Positions 19,483-29,665 of a stretch of 64,000 bases of DNA are shown here, in pieces; positions within the stretch are counted from its first letter, which is position 1; every line of letters begins with the position of its first letter. The stretch covers positions 1-64,000 of the forward strand of contig CANSKO010000005.1 of the NCBI GenBank assembly GCA_947647505.1, in the 5' to 3' direction. Made by a program: the position numbers and the translations under genes. A model generated the notes under the pieces. That model was given only the letters and a program-made list of their open reading frames with translations, made no database searches and was not told the DNA's origin. The stretch is from an uncultured Roseburia sp. (GTDB lineage: Bacteria; Bacillota; Clostridia; Lachnospirales; Lachnospiraceae).

Positions 19483-20166
19483 TTGAACAGACAGGAAGAA
19501 TTTCAAAAGAATATGGATTACGAATTTAAGGAGAAGAAGCTTTTGGAACAGGCGCTGACGCACAGCTCTTATGCCAATGAGAAACACAGGAAGCGCATGG
19601 ACAATGAACGTCTGGAATTTTTGGGAGACGCGGTGTTGGAGCTGGTTTCCAGTGAGTTTATTTATTTGAACTACCCGCAGCTTTCCGAAGGCGATATGAC
19701 AAAATTTCGGGCCAGTCTGGTGTGCGAGCCGTCGCTTGCGGACTGCGCGGCATCACTGCGTTTGGGAGAATTCATCCATCTGGGCAGAGGCGAGGATATG
19801 ACGGGAGGAAGAGCGCGCAAATCGATTTTATCCGACGCGCTGGAAGCGGTCATCGGGGCGATCTATCTGGATGGTGGTTTTACTAGCGCAAAAGAGTTTA
19901 TTCTGAAGTATATACTGACGGATATTGAACATAAGAAGCTCTTTTTTGATAGCAAGACTATCCTGCAGGAGTTTATTCAGAAGCATTACGAAGAAAATCT
20001 GAAGTACAGGCTGGTTCGGGAATGGGGGCCGGATCACAATAAAAATTTTACGGTAGAAGCCGTCGTTGGCGAGCGGGTGGTTGGCTGCGGAGAAGGCCAT
20101 ACCAAAAAAGCAGCGGAGCAGGAGGCTGCGTATCAGGCGCTTTTGCTGCTGGAAGTGAGCCGGTAA
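19483..20166 (+). CDS. rnc: Ribonuclease III (likely TTG start)
   Basis: ERLEFLGDAVLELV signature; DALEAVIGAIYLDGG; C-terminal dsRBD; no good in-frame ATG upstream. Confidence 0.94.
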   Translation: MNRQEEFQKNMDYEFKEKKLLEQALTHSSYANEKHRKRMDNERLEFLGDAVLELVSSEFIYLNYPQLSEGDMTKFRASLVCEPSLADCAASLRLGEFIHLGRGEDMTGGRARKSILSDALEAVIGAIYLDGGFTSAKEFILKYILTDIEHKKLFFDSKTILQEFIQKHYEENLKYRLVREWGPDHNKNFTVEAVVGERVVGCGEGHTKKAAEQEAAYQALLLLEVSR

Positions 20167-20179
20167 TGCAGGGGGAAGT

Positions 20180-23100
20180 ATGTATTTAAAAAGTATTGAG
20201 ATGCATGGATTCAAATCCTTTGCAAACAAAATTGCGCTGGATTTTCACAATGGCATCACAGGAATCGTGGGGCCAAACGGCAGCGGAAAGAGCAATGTCA
20301 GCGACGCGGTGCGCTGGGTTTTAGGAGAGCAGAGCGCGAAGCAGCTGCGCGGCTCCAATATGCAGGACGTTATTTTTTCCGGGACGGAGAACAGAAAGCC
20401 GCTCAGCTATGCTTACGTGGCGATTACGATGGATAACTCCGACCGCATGCTGGATATTGACTTTCACGAAGTGACTGTGGCCAGACGGGTCTATCGTTCC
20501 GGTGAAAGCGAATATCTGTTGAACGGCACGCCCTGCCGCTTAAAAGACGTCCATGAGCTTTTTTATGATACAGGGATTGGCAAAGAGGGATATTCGATTA
20601 TCGGACAGGGGCAGATCGAGAAAATATTAAGCGGAAGGCCGGAAGAAAAGCGGGAGCTGTTTGACGAAGCGGCGGGCATTGTAAAGTTCAAGCGACGGAA
20701 AGCGACGGCGTTAAAAAAACTGGAGGGCGAACGGGAGAATCTCGTTCGGATACGGGATATTTTATCAGAGCTGGAGCGTCAGGTAACGCCTCTGGAGCGC
20801 CAGTCGGAAAAGGCGAAGCAGTATCTGGCAAAAAGAGAAGCCTTAAAAAAGAAAGATGCAAGCCTCTTTCTTCTGGAGGCGGAGCGCATGGAAGCGCAGC
20901 TGAAGGAAACGGAAGAGAGCAGCGCGATTGCACAGGGACAGCTTTTGGAGACGGCGAAGCTTCAGGAACAGATCAAACGCGACTATCAGAGCGTGGAGTC
21001 GGCCATTGAAGCGGCGGAACGGGAGATTGAAGCGGCAAGGGAAGAGAGAAATCAGTCTGCCGTCGTCAAAAGCAGACTGGAAGGCCAGATCAATGTGTTA
21101 AACGAGCAGATCAAGGCGGCGGAGCTGTCCCGGGAACGCAGAAAGAGCCGTACAGAGGAAATTCAGGCGGAAAAAGCGGAAAAGACGCTGCAAAAAGAGG
21201 CCTATGAAGCGGAAAAGGCAGGGCTTTTGGAACAGCTTTCGGAGATAGCCGTTCGTCGTCAGAATGCCGAACGGAAGCTTTTGGAGTTACAGGAGAAGAT
21301 CAAAAGCTGCAATGCCGGCATTGAAAGCGATAAAAACGAGCTGTTGGATCTGTTGAACCGGAAAGCGCATCTCCAGGCGGACGGGCAGAAATATAAGACG
21401 ATGGCGGAACAGGTCAATATTCGCAAAGCGCAGGTAAACCAACGCCTATTGCAGAGAAAAAGCGATGAATCGGATCTGGATCTGCAAATAGAAGGGCAGC
21501 GGGAAAAGCTGGATACGGCGCGGCGCGCGATGCAGGAGTTAAACAGCAGAGAAGAGACGCTCTTACGTCTTCAGAAAGAAGAAGAGGACAGGCTTTCAGA
21601 GGTTATGCGGCGCATGGAAGAAGATGCGGCGCAGTATCACAGAGCGTCTTCCAGACTGGAATCGCTGCGCAACATTGCGGAGCGTTATGACGGATACGGA
21701 AACAGCATTCGAAAAGTCATGGAGCGGAAAGAAAAAGAGCCGGGCATACTTGGCGTTGTGTCGGATCTGATTCGCGTAAAAAAGAAATATGAAACGGCCA
21801 TTGAAACGGCGCTTGGCGGCAGCATCCAAAATATTGTGACCCGGGATGACGCGACGGCAAAGCGGATGATTGCCTATCTGAAGCAAAACCGGTTTGGAAG
21901 GGCGACGTTTCTGCCGCTGACGTCTGTAAAAGGAAAAGGAGGCATTCGATTTCCGGAGGCGCTGCGGGAAGAGGGCGTGATTGGCCTTGCACATACGCTG
22001 GTTGCATGCGACGACGCGTATAACGGCGTGATTGGGCAGCTGCTTGGAAAAGTCGTCGTGGTGGATGATATTGACCATGCCGCAGAGCTTGCGCGAAAAT
22101 ACCAGTATACGCTTTCGATTGTTACGCTGGAGGGCGAGTCGCTGCGGCCCGGCGGTTCCATGACGGGCGGCGCATTTAAAAACAGCAGCAATCTGCTGGG
22201 CAGAAACCGGGAAATTGAGGAATTAAAGACGCAGACGGAGCAGAAAAAGCAAAAGCTGCAGGCGCACGCGGCCAGAAAAGAGGAGCTGCGCGCGTCGCTG
22301 GATATACGGGCGGGCGAGCTGGAAACGGTTGCAGAAGCGTTGCAGCGGCAGCGTCTGCTTGAGAATACGGAGGAGCTGAACTTAGAGCGCAGCATGCAGC
22401 AGAAAGAGGAAAGCGGGCATGCGGCGCAAAAGCTGTATGCCGAAAGCGGTAAGCTGGACCGTGAGCTTATGGAGCTGAAAGAGAAAAGAGCGCGCACGTT
22501 AAAAGAGCTTGAGGACGTGATTGAAAGGGAAGCGGAGCTTGCAGAGCGTGGGAGAAATGTGCAGGAAGCATTGGACGAGCAGATGCATCTGGAAAGCAGC
22601 GTCAATCAGGCGTTTTCAGAAGCGCAGATGGAGGAGGCGAACGTACAGCAGAAAAGCGAGTTCGCAGATGCAAACATTGCGCGCGTTGCGGCGGAGCTTG
22701 AAAAATGCGACGCACAGGCGCTGGAGATTCGGGAAGAGGACGATGCGGAAAAAGAAGAGGCGCGCCGGAAGCGGGAGCAGATCGAGGAAATGAAAAAGAC
22801 GATTCTCTCTTCGGACGATGCGTACGGCCGCCTGGAAGCGGCGCTTAAGGAACGGGTCGAAGAAAAGGAACGTCTGGCGGCGAAGCAGAAAGAGTTTTTC
22901 GGAAAAAGAGAAGAAATTGCAGACCGTATGGCAGATCTGGATAAAGAAGCGTTTCGCCTGAACAGCCAGAAAGAAAAGCTGGAAGAAATGAGGACGCGTC
23001 AGATCAATTATCTCTGGGAGGAGTATGAACTGACGCCGCATGGCGCGCTGGAATGGAAAGAAGAAACGGCGCAGGGGGCCGCAGAACTGAAAAGGCAGAT

Positions 23101-23740
23101 TGCATCGCTGAAAGAGGAGATCCGCGCGCTGGGCGACGTCAATGTCAACGCGATTGAAGAATACAAAGACGTATTGCAGCGATATACATTTTTAAAAGCG
23201 CAGCACGATGATCTGGTCGAAGCGGAGGCCGTTCTGGTGGGCATTGTTGAAGAGCTGGATACGGGCATGCGCAGACAGTTTCTGGAAAAATTTGCAGAAA
23301 TTCAACGGGAATTTGACCGGGCGTTTCAGGAGTTGTTTGGCGGCGGCAGGGGAGAGCTTGCGCTTGTGGAAGAAGAAGACGTATTAGAATGCGGCATACG
23401 CGTCATCGCGCAGCCTCCCGGAAAAAAATTGCAGAACATGATTCTCTTATCCGGCGGGGAGAAGGCGCTGACGGCGATTTCGCTGTTGTTTGCCATTCAG
23501 AACCTGAAGCCTTCTCCATTTTGTCTGCTGGATGAGATCGAAGCTGCGCTGGACGATTCCAATGTCGGCCGTTTTGCAAATTATCTGCATAAGCTGACGA
23601 AGCATACGCAGTTTATCGTCATCACCCACAGAAGGGGCACAATGGCGTCCGCAGACCGTCTGTATGGCATTACGATGCAGGAAAAAGGCATATCGACTTT
23701 GGTATCGGTCGATTTGATTGAACATGATTTGGATCAGTAG
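20180..23740 (+). CDS. smc: Chromosome segregation ATPase SMC
   Basis: [22 protein letters not shown], hinge region, [33 protein letters not shown]. Confidence 0.97.
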   Translation: MYLKSIEMHGFKSFANKIALDFHNGITGIVGPNGSGKSNVSDAVRWVLGEQSAKQLRGSNMQDVIFSGTENRKPLSYAYVAITMDNSDRMLDIDFHEVTVARRVYRSGESEYLLNGTPCRLKDVHELFYDTGIGKEGYSIIGQGQIEKILSGRPEEKRELFDEAAGIVKFKRRKATALKKLEGERENLVRIRDILSELERQVTPLERQSEKAKQYLAKREALKKKDASLFLLEAERMEAQLKETEESSAIAQGQLLETAKLQEQIKRDYQSVESAIEAAEREIEAAREERNQSAVVKSRLEGQINVLNEQIKAAELSRERRKSRTEEIQAEKAEKTLQKEAYEAEKAGLLEQLSEIAVRRQNAERKLLELQEKIKSCNAGIESDKNELLDLLNRKAHLQADGQKYKTMAEQVNIRKAQVNQRLLQRKSDESDLDLQIEGQREKLDTARRAMQELNSREETLLRLQKEEEDRLSEVMRRMEEDAAQYHRASSRLESLRNIAERYDGYGNSIRKVMERKEKEPGILGVVSDLIRVKKKYETAIETALGGSIQNIVTRDDATAKRMIAYLKQNRFGRATFLPLTSVKGKGGIRFPEALREEGVIGLAHTLVACDDAYNGVIGQLLGKVVVVDDIDHAAELARKYQYTLSIVTLEGESLRPGGSMTGGAFKNSSNLLGRNREIEELKTQTEQKKQKLQAHAARKEELRASLDIRAGELETVAEALQRQRLLENTEELNLERSMQQKEESGHAAQKLYAESGKLDRELMELKEKRARTLKELEDVIEREAELAERGRNVQEALDEQMHLESSVNQAFSEAQMEEANVQQKSEFADANIARVAAELEKCDAQALEIREEDDAEKEEARRKREQIEEMKKTILSSDDAYGRLEAALKERVEEKERLAAKQKEFFGKREEIADRMADLDKEAFRLNSQKEKLEEMRTRQINYLWEEYELTPHGALEWKEETAQGAAELKRQIASLKEEIRALGDVNVNAIEEYKDVLQRYTFLKAQHDDLVEAEAVLVGIVEELDTGMRRQFLEKFAEIQREFDRAFQELFGGGRGELALVEEEDVLECGIRVIAQPPGKKLQNMILLSGGEKALTAISLLFAIQNLKPSPFCLLDEIEAALDDSNVGRFANYLHKLTKHTQFIVITHRRGTMASADRLYGITMQEKGISTLVSVDLIEHDLDQ

Positions 23741-23755
23741 AAGGAGGAGCGTGGC

Positions 23756-24703
23756 ATGGGCAAAGAAAAAAAGGGATTTTTTGGAAGGCTGGCGGCAGGG
23801 CTTTGCAAAACGAGAGATCATATCGTATCTGGAATAGATTCGATTTTCAGCGGATTTTCCAGTATTGACGACGCGTTTTATGAGGAGCTTGAAGAAGTTT
23901 TGATTATGGGAGATCTTGGCGTGGCGGCGACGGAGGAGATTCTGGAACATCTGAAGGAAAAAGTAAAAGAGCAGAAGATCAAAGATCCGGCAGAATGCAG
24001 ACAGCTGTTAATCGACAGCATCAAGGAGCAGATGCGCGTGGAAGAGACGGCGTATCGATTTGAGGAAGAAACGTCTGTCGTGCTTGTGATTGGTGTAAAC
24101 GGCGTGGGGAAGACGACAACGGTTGGAAAGCTTGCCGGGAAACTGAAAAATCAGGGAAAAAAAGTCGTGATTGCGGCGGCCGATACGTTTCGCGCGGCAG
24201 CGGGAGAGCAGCTTTTTACATGGGCGACGCGCGCCGGAGTGGAAATGATCGGCGGACAGGGCGGGGCGGACCCGGCCTCCGTTATTTTCGATGCGGCTGC
24301 GTCGGCAAAATCGAAAGGCGCGGACGTGTTGTTGTGCGATACGGCCGGAAGGCTGCACAATAAGAAAAACCTGATGGAAGAACTGAAAAAGATCGACCGC
24401 ATCATTGACAGGGAGTATCCGGGCGCTTACCGGGAGACGCTTGTCGTGCTGGACGCTACGACGGGACAGAATGCGCTGTCACAGGCGCGGCAGTTTCAGG
24501 AGGCGGCAGACGTTACGGGCATTGTTTTAACGAAGATGGACGGCACGGCAAAAGGCGGCATTGCGGTTGCAATTCAGTCGGAGCTTCGCATACCCGTAAA
24601 ATACATTGGAATTGGAGAGACGATAGACGATTTACAGAAATTTGATTCGGATACGTTTGTTGACGCATTGTTTGCGGTCAGAGAGGAGGAGGCAGCATGC
24701 TGA
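23756..24703 (+). CDS. ftsY: Signal recognition particle receptor FtsY
   Basis: GVNGVGKTTTVGKLAGKL, DTFRAAAGEQL, DTAGRL, TKMDGTAKGG. Confidence 0.97.
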   Translation: MGKEKKGFFGRLAAGLCKTRDHIVSGIDSIFSGFSSIDDAFYEELEEVLIMGDLGVAATEEILEHLKEKVKEQKIKDPAECRQLLIDSIKEQMRVEETAYRFEEETSVVLVIGVNGVGKTTTVGKLAGKLKNQGKKVVIAAADTFRAAAGEQLFTWATRAGVEMIGGQGGADPASVIFDAAASAKSKGADVLLCDTAGRLHNKKNLMEELKKIDRIIDREYPGAYRETLVVLDATTGQNALSQARQFQEAADVTGIVLTKMDGTAKGGIAVAIQSELRIPVKYIGIGETIDDLQKFDSDTFVDALFAVREEEAAC

Positions 24704-25908
24704 CGCTGGATAAATTTGAAGAGGCAAGTGAAAAAGTCCGGGAGGTTACGCTTGAGACGAAGCTGATCTACAGCAATTTTTTAAGCAGGCAGACAGGGAA
24801 TAAAATTTATTTAAAGCCGGAAAATATGCAGTTTACCGGAGCGTACAAGGTGCGCGGCGCATATTATAAAATCAGCACCCTTTCGGAAGAAGAGCGGGCG
24901 AGAGGGCTGATTACCGCGTCGGCCGGCAACCATGCGCAGGGCGTCGCCTATGCGGCAAAGTGTTATGGCGTAAAAGCGGTGATCGTTATGCCGACGACGA
25001 CGCCTCTGATCAAAGTAAACCGGACAAAAAGCTATGGAGCGGAAGTTGTATTATACGGCGATGTGTACGACGAAGCATGCGCCCGCGCCTGTGAGCTGGC
25101 GGAAAAGCACGGCTATACGTTTATACATCCGTTTGACGATCTTGCGGTTGCAACAGGGCAGGGCACGATCGCAATGGAGATTTTCAAAGAGCTTCCTCTG
25201 GTGGAATACATTCTGGCGCCGATCGGCGGAGGCGGACTTGCAACCGGCGTTTCCGCTCTGGCAAAGCTTTTAAATCCAAAGATTAAGGTGATTGGGGTGG
25301 AGCCGGCGGGAGCCGGCTGTATGAAAGCGTCGTTTGAAGCCGGAAAAGTGACGACGCTTTCGCAGGTCAGCACGATTGCGGACGGAACGGCGGTTAAAAC
25401 GCCGGGAGAGACGATTTTTCCGTATATCCGTAAGAATCTGGATGATATTATCAGCGTAGAGGATGATGAGCTTGTCGTAGCGTTTCTGGATATGGTGGAG
25501 AATCACAAGATCGTGGTGGAAAATTCCGGTCTGCTGACGGTTGCGGCCTTAAAGCGCTTAAACGTAAAGGGAAAGCGGATTGTGTGCATATTGAGCGGCG
25601 GCAATATGGATGTGATCACGATGTCGTCCGTCGTGCAGCAGGGCTTAATTTTGCGGGACCGGATTTTTACCGTATCCATACTTTTGCCGGACAAGCCGGG
25701 AGAATTGTCAAAAGTGGCGGATACGATTGCCAGGGAGCAGGGCAACGTCATCAAGCTGGAGCACAATCAGTTTGTAAGCATTAACCGCAATGCGGCCGTT
25801 GAGCTTCGCATTACAATGGAATGCTTTGGCACGGATCATAAAAAACAGATTATCAAAGCGCTGGAAAAGGCGCAGTATAAGCCAAAACAGGTGCGGACAA
25901 GCCTGTAG
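24697..25908 (+). CDS. ilvA: Threonine ammonia-lyase with C-terminal ACT domain
   Basis: PLP site FTGAYKVRGAY; SAGNHAQGVAYAA; IGGGGLATGVS; C-terminal ACT-like DKPGELSKVADTIA. Confidence 0.9.
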   Translation: MLTLDKFEEASEKVREVTLETKLIYSNFLSRQTGNKIYLKPENMQFTGAYKVRGAYYKISTLSEEERARGLITASAGNHAQGVAYAAKCYGVKAVIVMPTTTPLIKVNRTKSYGAEVVLYGDVYDEACARACELAEKHGYTFIHPFDDLAVATGQGTIAMEIFKELPLVEYILAPIGGGGLATGVSALAKLLNPKIKVIGVEPAGAGCMKASFEAGKVTTLSQVSTIADGTAVKTPGETIFPYIRKNLDDIISVEDDELVVAFLDMVENHKIVVENSGLLTVAALKRLNVKGKRIVCILSGGNMDVITMSSVVQQGLILRDRIFTVSILLPDKPGELSKVADTIAREQGNVIKLEHNQFVSINRNAAVELRITMECFGTDHKKQIIKALEKAQYKPKQVRTSL

Positions 25909-25920
25909 AATTCAGATTTC

Positions 25921-25949
25921 TTGCATACAAGCTGCTTTTATTGTATAAT
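25921..25949 (+). promoter_or_regulatory. Distal spo0A promoter
   Basis: TTGCAT - 17 - TATAAT (25944-25949). Confidence 0.6.
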
Positions 25950-26063
25950 TTTTAATGAAAAAGGAATTTCGCGACAGTGGTCGACAGAATACCAGTCAGA
26001 AACAGGAGATGCGGCAGAGACCGGGACGGGAATCGACAGTGATTGAGACGAGGCGACGTGGCA

Positions 26064-26070
26064 TGTCGAA
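26064..26070 (+). promoter_or_regulatory. Candidate 0A box (TGTCGAA)
   Basis: Exact match to the Spo0A-binding consensus, between two predicted spo0A promoters. Confidence 0.55.
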
Positions 26071-26088
26071 AACTGCGAAATATTATGA

Positions 26089-26117
26089 TTGAATCAGGGA
26101 AGCAGGATGCTTATAAT
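26089..26117 (+). promoter_or_regulatory. Proximal spo0A promoter
   Basis: TTGAAT - 17 - TATAAT (26112-26117). Confidence 0.55.
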
Positions 26118-26204
26118 ACAAATAGTTTCGATTTTAGCCATAAGACGTCAGAAAGTTTTGTGGAACGAAATCGAACAAATCGTATTAGGAAGGGAATAGT
26201 TTGT

Positions 26205-27020
26205 ATGGGGAAATTAAATGTAGCGATTGCGGATGATAATGAAAGAATGCTGCGGTTATTGGGAGATATTATCAGCACAGACGAGGAACTTGAAGTGGTT
26301 GGGCTGGCGACAGATGGGGAAGAAGCTTGTAAAATGATAAAAGATACGGAACCAGACGTCGTTTTGTTGGATATTGTAATGCCCAAACTGGACGGACTTG
26401 GCGTATTGGACAAGGTGAATCATGATGTGACGATCAAAAAGCTTCCGTCCTTTATCATTATTAGTGCAATTGGAAATGAAAAAATTACGGAAGAGGCATT
26501 TTTATCCGGCGCGAATTATTATATTATGAAGCCGTTTGACAATGACATGGTGATCAAGAAGATCAAGCAGGTGAACAAATCCCTGGAAGAGTTCAGGAAT
26601 GCGGAGATCCGAAAAATAACCGCGTATGAGCGGTATGAACGTGAAGAAGGGGCGCCGCGCAATCTGGAGGCGGATGTAACGAATATCATTCATGAGATCG
26701 GCGTGCCGGCGCATATCAAAGGGTATCAGTATCTGCGGGAGGCGATCATGATGTCTGTAGACGAGATCGAGATGCTCAACTCCATTACAAAAATCCTGTA
26801 TCCGACGATTGCAAAGAAATATCAGACGACGTCAAGCAGAGTCGAGCGTGCGATTCGCCATGCAATTGAAGTGGCATGGAGCAGAGGCAAGATGGATACG
26901 ATTGACGAATTATTTGGCTACACAATCAACAATGGCAAGGGCAAGCCGACAAATTCGGAGTTCATTGCGCTGATTGCGGATAAAATTCGTCTGGATTATA
27001 AACATAATACGGCGGTTTAG
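26205..27020 (+). CDS. spo0A: Sporulation master response regulator Spo0A
   Basis: REC domain [14 protein letters not shown]...[19 protein letters not shown]-terminal ...[21 protein letters not shown]; start ATG 26205. Confidence 0.96.
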   Translation: MGKLNVAIADDNERMLRLLGDIISTDEELEVVGLATDGEEACKMIKDTEPDVVLLDIVMPKLDGLGVLDKVNHDVTIKKLPSFIIISAIGNEKITEEAFLSGANYYIMKPFDNDMVIKKIKQVNKSLEEFRNAEIRKITAYERYEREEGAPRNLEADVTNIIHEIGVPAHIKGYQYLREAIMMSVDEIEMLNSITKILYPTIAKKYQTTSSRVERAIRHAIEVAWSRGKMDTIDELFGYTINNGKGKPTNSEFIALIADKIRLDYKHNTAV

Positions 27021-27051
27021 TCTTTTTATTGTACGGCATATGGGGTATAAT

Positions 27052-27079
27052 AGACCTGACATATGAATATGGGAGGTCT
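27052..27079 (+). promoter_or_regulatory. Dyad/hairpin covering the glgA Shine-Dalgarno
   Basis: AGACCT-GA-CATA-TGAA-TATG-GG-AGGTCT; the 3' arm contains GGGAGG. Confidence 0.5.
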
Positions 27080-27085
27080 GTTTTT

Positions 27086-28540
27086 ATGAATAAAATTTTG
27101 TTTGCGTCATCGGAAGCCGTTCCATATATCAAAACGGGCGGGCTTGCGGACGTTGTCGGCTCACTGCCAAAATACTTTGATCCAAAAACATATGACGTGC
27201 GGATTATACTGCCCAGATATGCATGCATGGACCGGAAATTTTTGGAGAAGCTTTGTCCGGTGGCGGAGATTACGGTGGAGCTTGGCTGGCGGAAGCAGCG
27301 CGCCGGAATTTTAAAAGCAAAAGCGGATGGCATACAGTATTATTTTGTGGACAATGCGTTTTATTTTGCGGGAGAAAAGCCTTACGGTGAAATCTATCAG
27401 GACGTTGAAAAATTTGCCTTTTTTTCAAAAGCCGTGCTGGAAGCGATCAGAGCGATCGATTTTGTGCCGGACATTTTGCACTGCAACGACTGGCAGACGG
27501 GGCTGATACCGGTCTTTCTGGAAAAGGCATATCGGTCGCAGGCGCTGTACCAGAAGATACGTACTGTATTTTCGATTCACAATATACGATTTCAGGGCAG
27601 ATGGAAGCTGCATGAGGTCAAAGACGTGCTGGGGCTTTCGGAGGATGTGTTTACGGCGGAAGGCATCGAAAGCTATGGAGAGTCGAATTACCTGAAAGGC
27701 GGCATTGTGTACGCGGACGCTGTGACGACGGTCAGCCGGTCGTATGCCATGGAAATCATGACGCCGGAAGGGGGAGAAGGGTTAGACGGCGTTTTGCGCC
27801 GCTACAGCTATAAATTATTCGGCATTGTAAATGGCCTGGATTACACCGTATACAATCCCAAAAAGGATCGTCTGATTTCGGCGCCCTTTGATGCAAAAAA
27901 CGCGCCTGCAAAAAAAGCCGCCAATAAAAAAGCGCTGCAAAAGAAAATGGGACTGCCGGTGCGCGCCGATGTGTTTTTGATTGGAATGGTATCGAGAATG
28001 TCGGAACAGAAGGGATTTGATCTTGTCGCGTATATGCTGGATGCATTTCTGTCGAAGGAAGATGTGCAGATTGCCGTGCTTGGAACAGGCGAAGAACGCT
28101 ATGAATCGATGTTTCGTCATTATGCCGAAACATATCCGGACAGGCTGGCTGCGGACATTTCCTATTCCGAGGCTGCGGCGCATCGGATTTATGCGGGTGC
28201 GGATGCCTTTCTGATGCCGTCGCTGTTTGAACCCTGCGGACTGAGCCAGCTGATCGCGCTCCGGTATGGAACCGTTCCGATTGTGCGTGAAACGGGCGGA
28301 CTGAAAGATACCGTAGAGCCTTATAATAAATATACCAAAGAGGGCACAGGCTTTTCTTTTGCGAATTACAACGCAGAGGAAATGACAGAAGTCATACGGA
28401 TGGCCATGGATCTGTATAAGACGCAAAAGCCGGCGTGGGAGGGCCTGATGCGGCGTGGGATGCAGCGTGATTTCTCCTGGGCCGGTTCGGTAGAAGAGTA
28501 CGAAAGGCTCTACGAAGATCTTTTACAGACTATGAAGTAA
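27086..28540 (+). CDS. glgA: Glycogen synthase (ADP-glucose type, GT5)
   Basis: MNKILFASSEAVPYIKTGGLADVVGSLPK; HCNDWQTGL; PSLFEPCGLSQLIALRYGTVPIVRETGGLKDTV. Confidence 0.96.
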   Translation: MNKILFASSEAVPYIKTGGLADVVGSLPKYFDPKTYDVRIILPRYACMDRKFLEKLCPVAEITVELGWRKQRAGILKAKADGIQYYFVDNAFYFAGEKPYGEIYQDVEKFAFFSKAVLEAIRAIDFVPDILHCNDWQTGLIPVFLEKAYRSQALYQKIRTVFSIHNIRFQGRWKLHEVKDVLGLSEDVFTAEGIESYGESNYLKGGIVYADAVTTVSRSYAMEIMTPEGGEGLDGVLRRYSYKLFGIVNGLDYTVYNPKKDRLISAPFDAKNAPAKKAANKKALQKKMGLPVRADVFLIGMVSRMSEQKGFDLVAYMLDAFLSKEDVQIAVLGTGEERYESMFRHYAETYPDRLAADISYSEAAAHRIYAGADAFLMPSLFEPCGLSQLIALRYGTVPIVRETGGLKDTVEPYNKYTKEGTGFSFANYNAEEMTEVIRMAMDLYKTQKPAWEGLMRRGMQRDFSWAGSVEEYERLYEDLLQTMK

Positions 28541-29414
28541 GGAATCCCGATGCGCGTTCAAACAAATATACGTGGTCGGAAAGGATTTCTTCTTTCATCA
28601 GATGCGAGCGGTTTATGCTCTGCACCATGCAGTCCAGATCCTTTACGTGCGCGCGGGCGTCTTTTGGGAACAACAGGACTTCATGGACGCTGCTGGGAAG
28701 AACGTAAAAGTCGCTGCCGATCAATTCTGCGAAATGCGACAGCAGCCCGGGATAGAGCAGGACGGATGCGCCGTAGAGCTTTTGCGTGTTGGACAGTACA
28801 TACATAATGGTTTTTTCCAGTTTGTCCGATTCGAATAAGACAGTCTCCTGCGCATGCAGCAGATCCTCCATCGGACAGAGGTCAAAGGGCAGCAGCATGG
28901 GCGTGTTTTTCAGGGCAGTCTCATACAAAAGCTCCGACGTGATCTGCCAGTGGTCAAGATGCTCGTTGCAGATTAAAATCGTCGCGTTCTCTTCCAGCGC
29001 GTCCGGCAGATAGCAGCAGAAGACGACGGCAAGATCCAGAAAGCGAAAATGCGGAACGTCTTTTAACAGCTTTGTATTCTGGCTGTAGCTGATCAGTCGG
29101 TAGATAAAGCGGTATTTTACCTTTTCGTAATCGGTAAAAAAAGTAAAGTCAAAATTCTCATCGGGAAGGTCGCTCTGGCAGGCGTCAATGATTTCATCCA
29201 TAACGTCTGCCATAGGCTTTCCGTCCAGATATTCTTCATAATAATGATTCAGAAATATGGTAGGCGCAATGTTGCGCGACCGGTCCAGAATCGTCAGGCC
29301 GTCCAGATGGATGTCGTTATTTCTCCGTACGGGTTCCAGAAAAATATGAAAATTGTCTCCAAAGCGCTGCTGCATGGATGTAAGCGTGGAAGATTTAAAC
29401 GTTTCGTAATTCAT
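28530..29414 (-). CDS. DUF5688-like protein
   Basis: MNYETFKSSTLTSMQQRF...LDGLTILDRSRNIAPTIFLNHYYEEYLDG... resembles DUF5688; start at 29414. Confidence 0.75.
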   Translation of the reverse strand: MNYETFKSSTLTSMQQRFGDNFHIFLEPVRRNNDIHLDGLTILDRSRNIAPTIFLNHYYEEYLDGKPMADVMDEIIDACQSDLPDENFDFTFFTDYEKVKYRFIYRLISYSQNTKLLKDVPHFRFLDLAVVFCCYLPDALEENATILICNEHLDHWQITSELLYETALKNTPMLLPFDLCPMEDLLHAQETVLFESDKLEKTIMYVLSNTQKLYGASVLLYPGLLSHFAELIGSDFYVLPSSVHEVLLFPKDARAHVKDLDCMVQSINRSHLMKEEILSDHVYLFERASGFLTS

Positions 29415-29585
29415 AAGCGTTCTCCTTTGTTGTAAAGCGTATGGGGATCTGAATGTGACTGTAATTGAGAAAAAGATAAAAGATACAGAATAAGATGTTC
29501 TGTGTGGAGATACTATAGCATGTTTAAAAGGAAGATGCAAGGGGTATTTGGGAAAAAGAGAGAGCGGCCGGCCGGGATCAGAAGG

Positions 29586-29665
29586 AAACAGGCAAAGACA
29601 GCAGGATAGGCCGCAGCGTGCATGGATGCACGGTTTGGCTCTTACCCTGCCGCCTTTGCCTGTTT
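29586..29665 (-). repeat. Nested inverted repeat at the 3' end of the pot operon (possible terminator)
   Basis: AAACAGGCAAAG/CTTTGCCTGTTT 12-bp outer stem, GCAGG/CCTGC middle stem, CGTGCAT-GG-ATGCACG inner hairpin. Confidence 0.6.

Noticed and set aside
20210-20225. tRNA T-loop-like GATTCAAATCC
   Set aside because: Lies in the conserved smc start (HGFKSFAN); no cloverleaf around it.
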